Source: Lachnoclostridium sp. UBA739 (GTDB lineage: Bacteria; Bacillota_A; Clostridia; Lachnospirales; Lachnospiraceae). Taken from it: 10,303 nt of DNA. The stretch spans positions 5,267 to 15,569 of the forward strand of contig DBKX01000317.1 in NCBI GenBank assembly GCA_002297865.1, read 5' to 3'. Of this stretch, positions 7,996 through 10,303 are shown one piece after another. The notes under the pieces are model-generated. The model was not told the DNA's origin, made no database searches, and saw only the letters and a program-made list of their open reading frames with translations. Position numbers and translations under genes: made by a program. The stretch's first letter is position 1; the number at the start of each line of letters is the position of its first letter.

Positions 7996-9406
7996 AGAAA
8001 TTGAAGAAATAAAGAAAATTTTAAAGCTTCTTGTTAACAAAAAATGTAGCAAAGAAAACGCAGAAATATTATTGAGTAAAATTTGTGCATCAACAAATGA
8101 ACAATATTATGAACAGAAAAGTTTGTATTTTCAAGAGCATAAGGTTAAGCTTTTAAATGAATTTTCTTTAATTTGTGGTGAAGAAATAAAGTGTAAAGAA
8201 GAAAATTGTTCTGAATGCTATTTATCTAAATGGTGTAATTATTTTAGAGTAAAACAACAACTTTTAGAGGAAGAAAGGGTAGGGTATACATATGCAGACT
8301 TTTTTTGTGGAGCAGGTGGGTTATCTGTTGGGTTTCGTCAAGAAGGTTATAAATTAAGTTTTGCAAATGATATTCAAGAATGTTGCATTGAAACGTATAG
8401 ATTTAATCATCCTGAAACACCACAAAAACATATTGTGACAGGGGATATAAACGATGTTCTTTGTAATATTTCAAAATTTAAAAGATTTGATCCTGTAGAT
8501 GTTGTTATCGGTGGACCACCATGTCAAGGATTTAGTATGGCTAACAGGCAAAGAATAATTGATGATCCGAGAAATGTTCTATATAAAAGTTATATAAAAG
8601 CAATACAAACACTACAACCCAAATTTGTTGTAATGGAAAATGTTAAAGGAATGTTGAAGGGTGAGGAGCAAATCAAAGATGATTTTAAGAAAGTTGGTTA
8701 TAGTATATCAGCCAGAGTTTTAAATGTTAAGGATTTTGGAGTGCCACAAAGTAGAGAGCGAGTTATTTTTGTTGGTAATAGAATTGGGGGAGATAATGAA
8801 GAAGTTTTGGAAAGAATACGTGAATTAGGATTAGAGGCACCTAAATTTTTATTGAGCGATGCAATATCTGATTTGGATGAATTAGTAGCGAAAAAAATTC
8901 CTCATAATACAGAAGCTGAGGATAGAGCATCAGGTTTTAACATTAGTTATTATAGGAATGTAGATAATGATAATCAATATGTGAATTTAATTAATGATGG
9001 GAAAAACAATCAACTAGTATTTAACCATAAGGCAAGATATAATAATTCACGAGATATTGAGATATTTGGAAGATTAAATCCGGGTGATAATTCATCGGAT
9101 CCAAAAATTAAAGATATTATGCCATACAAAAGAAGAGAAAAGATATTTAAGGATAAATATTTTAAACTGGAGCCAGATAAACCATGTAAAACAATTACTG
9201 CACATATGAGATTTGATTGTAATATGTATATTCATCCATGGCAGGCAAGAGGTTTAACGCCAAGAGAAGCAGCACGTGTACAATCTTACCCAGATGATTA
9301 TTACTTTAAGGGACCTTATACCAAGACATATATGCAGATTGGAAACTCAGTTCCGCCATTACTAAGTCGTACTATAGCTAGAGTAATTAAGGAACAATTA
9401 GACTAG
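7988..9406 (+). CDS. DNA (cytosine-5-)-methyltransferase 2 with N-terminal cysteine cluster
   Basis: A 472-residue C5-cytosine methyltransferase with a ~98-residue N-terminal extension. The catalytic part has motif I (FFCGAGGLSVGF, from 105), motif IV GGPPCQGFS with nucleophile C179, ENV (217-219), QSRERV (254-259), motif IX RGLTPREAARVQSY (421-434) and motif X GNSVPP (452-457). The recognition region between VIII and IX is long (~160 residues), so a different target from methyltransferase 1 is likely. The extension is rich in charged helices and ends in a cluster with C69, C74, C77 and C83 (C-x4-C-x2-C-x5-C), plus C63. This resembles the Fe-S loop at the C-terminus of endonuclease III-type glycosylases (C-x6-C-x2-C-x5-C) but with a shorter first gap; it could instead bind zinc. 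The start is fixed by AAGGAG and overlaps the preceding stop by 8 nt. Confidence 0.95.
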   Translation: MNKEIEEIKKILKLLVNKKCSKENAEILLSKICASTNEQYYEQKSLYFQEHKVKLLNEFSLICGEEIKCKEENCSECYLSKWCNYFRVKQQLLEEERVGYTYADFFCGAGGLSVGFRQEGYKLSFANDIQECCIETYRFNHPETPQKHIVTGDINDVLCNISKFKRFDPVDVVIGGPPCQGFSMANRQRIIDDPRNVLYKSYIKAIQTLQPKFVVMENVKGMLKGEEQIKDDFKKVGYSISARVLNVKDFGVPQSRERVIFVGNRIGGDNEEVLERIRELGLEAPKFLLSDAISDLDELVAKKIPHNTEAEDRASGFNISYYRNVDNDNQYVNLINDGKNNQLVFNHKARYNNSRDIEIFGRLNPGDNSSDPKIKDIMPYKRREKIFKDKYFKLEPDKPCKTITAHMRFDCNMYIHPWQARGLTPREAARVQSYPDDYYFKGPYTKTYMQIGNSVPPLLSRTIARVIKEQLD

Positions 9407-9419
9407 GGGAGAAATAAAT

Positions 9420-10022
9420 ATGGCAGTATATGAAGCACTACTTGAACTAGTAAAGGATTATTTTGTTTTTTTAGGTTATGAAGAAAATTATGTATCAGAA
9501 TATTTTTCTTCATGCAATTTTAGAGAAATAATTTCAATACGATTAGCTAATGCAAATGTAGCTAATAGAAACAAAAAAGATAAGTCTTCCCATCAAAGTC
9601 ATATAGCTATAACGGGGGAGGCTATTTACTTTTTTTATACTGAAGAAGAATTTGCACAATTAGATAATAAAAGTACACTAAAAAAAGAAATTTGTATTTC
9701 AAGTGCTAATTTGAAAAATCTTATGTTGGAACACTTTCATATAAAGAATAAATGTGATATACAGCATATAAATGGAGTTGTTTCTGTAGGGAAGAGGACT
9801 CAAAATCAGTTACAATTGTCAAAGAAAAATTCTGAAAACAGTGAGTGCTTTAATATGCTGCGACTAGGCTTATTTGAAAATGATATATTAATGTTATTAA
9901 AGTTTAGACATTGCGATAAGATTTTTGCTATAGGAATTCCAGATTTATTTTATTTGGACTATATTCCTAGTTATGCGGCATTATACGAGACAAATACATA
10001 TTTGAGTTTACTTGAAAAGTAA
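9420..10022 (+). CDS. Unrecognised 200-residue protein, last gene of the operon
   Basis: I do not recognise a family. It has a good GGGGAG site (9407-9412) 7 nt before ATG 9420 and sits 13 nt after the methyltransferase 2 stop on the same strand, so it is very probably part of the same transcript. The first ~45 residues look helical. Residues 61-74 (HIAITGEAIYFFYT) and 144-175 (FNMLRLGLFEND, then ILMLLKFR and IFAIGIPD) look like beta-strands of a soluble fold, followed by a tyrosine-rich tail (FYLDYIPSYAALYE). There is no signal peptide or membrane segment. I see no D...ExK, HNH, GIY-YIG or Vsr-type nuclease motif, and its five cysteines are scattered. Base composition matches its neighbours. 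It could be a specificity, inhibitor or effector component; its position is the only evidence. Confidence 0.8.
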   Translation: MAVYEALLELVKDYFVFLGYEENYVSEYFSSCNFREIISIRLANANVANRNKKDKSSHQSHIAITGEAIYFFYTEEEFAQLDNKSTLKKEICISSANLKNLMLEHFHIKNKCDIQHINGVVSVGKRTQNQLQLSKKNSENSECFNMLRLGLFENDILMLLKFRHCDKIFAIGIPDLFYLDYIPSYAALYETNTYLSLLEK

Positions 10023-10303
10023 GAACTCTATTTTGGACGTGAATATTATGCTTGAATAGACAGTGATTAGAAAAAACAATCATAACAGTAAGATATTTTG
10101 AAAGTTGATATGTTAATAAATTTTAACGGAAAAGATTCATGAGATATTTAGGATACGCTAAAAGTCCTGCTTGGTGGAACAAATAGAGAGATGATGGAAG
10201 CGCAAATTACTGACTATCTGTAACGAATGCGTTGAAAATCAGAGCAATAGAAGATGTTCTTATTACCATTTGCCTTCCCTCTCCATTTATGTCATACTAT
10301 CCT
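10023..10303. other. Gene-free tail after the operon
   Basis: These 281 bases hold stops in all + frames and no minus-strand reading frame of useful length. The best stem after the last stop is a 5-bp TGATT/AATCA pair near 10061-10083 with no U-run, so no convincing intrinsic terminator is visible. Part of it reads as a transposase remnant, described separately. Confidence 0.6.
10152..10220 (+). pseudogene. Probable remnant of an IS256-family transposase (N-terminal region)
   Basis: The 23 codons from GAT at 10152 translate to DTLKVLLGGTNREMMEAQ followed by ITDYL, then a TAA stop. From memory of the family, IS256-type transposases carry near the N-terminus a segment of the form (A/T)LK.LLGGT..EM.EAEM...LGY, which this matches well. 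An in-frame stop precedes it at 10149-10151. After 10220, the next frame gives an ENQSNRRCSY-like string (~10230-10260) that could be the decayed continuation (SNxRNGY in the family). The copy is too broken to make a protein. It could also be a chance match, since only about 23 codons support it. Confidence 0.4.

Noticed and set aside
1..10022. Resemblance to DISARM or BREX because of the helicase, methyltransferase and nuclease mix
   Set aside because: There is no DUF1998 (DrmB) or phospholipase D protein as in DISARM, and no PglZ or BrxC-type protein or adenine methyltransferase as in BREX. The Z1, AIPR and MORC set defines a different group.
10061..10083. Possible terminator hairpin TGATT...AATCA after the last gene
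   Set aside because: It is only 5 bp, AT-rich, with a 9-nt loop and no following U-run.
1..10303. CRISPR array, tRNA, rRNA or riboswitch
   Set aside because: There is no regularly spaced direct repeat, no cloverleaf-like sequence and no leader-length non-coding region; nearly all of the window is coding.

Overview
The window looks like a piece of a chromosomal or mobile defence island from a low-GC Gram-positive bacterium, most likely a clostridial or Lachnospiraceae-type Firmicute. This rests on the roughly one-third GC content (estimated by eye), the strong purine-rich ribosome binding sites (AGGAGG, GGAGGAA, AAGGAG), and AT-rich codon use that looks uniform across all genes. A more exact assignment is not possible from this sequence alone.

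Bases 1-10022 hold seven genes, all on the + strand and packed into one apparent operon that begins upstream of the window. In order they are: a 5'-truncated MutL/MORC-type GHKL ATPase (1-1260), a Z1-domain superfamily II helicase-like ATPase (1253-4054), a PD-(D/E)XK nuclease-motif protein of the DUF4420 type (4041-4988), an AIPR-family protein (4979-7060), two different C5-cytosine DNA methyltransferases (7069-7995 and 7988-9406), and an unrecognised 200-residue protein (9420-10022). Consecutive genes overlap by 8, 14 and 10 nt, are 8 nt apart, overlap by 8 nt, and are 13 nt apart, which points to translational coupling.

Together this is an ATP-dependent, multi-subunit restriction-modification-like system. 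The two methyltransferases would mark self DNA. The MORC-type ATPase and Z1 motor would engage and remodel or translocate on DNA, the PD-(D/E)XK protein would supply cleavage, and the AIPR protein is a conserved partner of unknown mechanism. The core combination (MutL/MORC ATPase, Z1 helicase, PD-(D/E)XK protein, AIPR, Dcm) is known to me from comparative genomics of R-M systems with MutL-like ATPases, so the core is not new. Less ordinary points are the tandem pair of methyltransferases, a cysteine cluster resembling an Fe-S loop at the N-terminus of the second one, the unknown last gene, and an unusual double hairpin inside the Z1 gene.

Bases 10023-10303 contain no intact gene and no convincing terminator. 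A short stretch around 10152-10220 reads like the remnant of an IS256-family transposase, and the last ~40 bases switch to a pyrimidine-rich + strand. The operon therefore seems to end against decayed mobile-element DNA.
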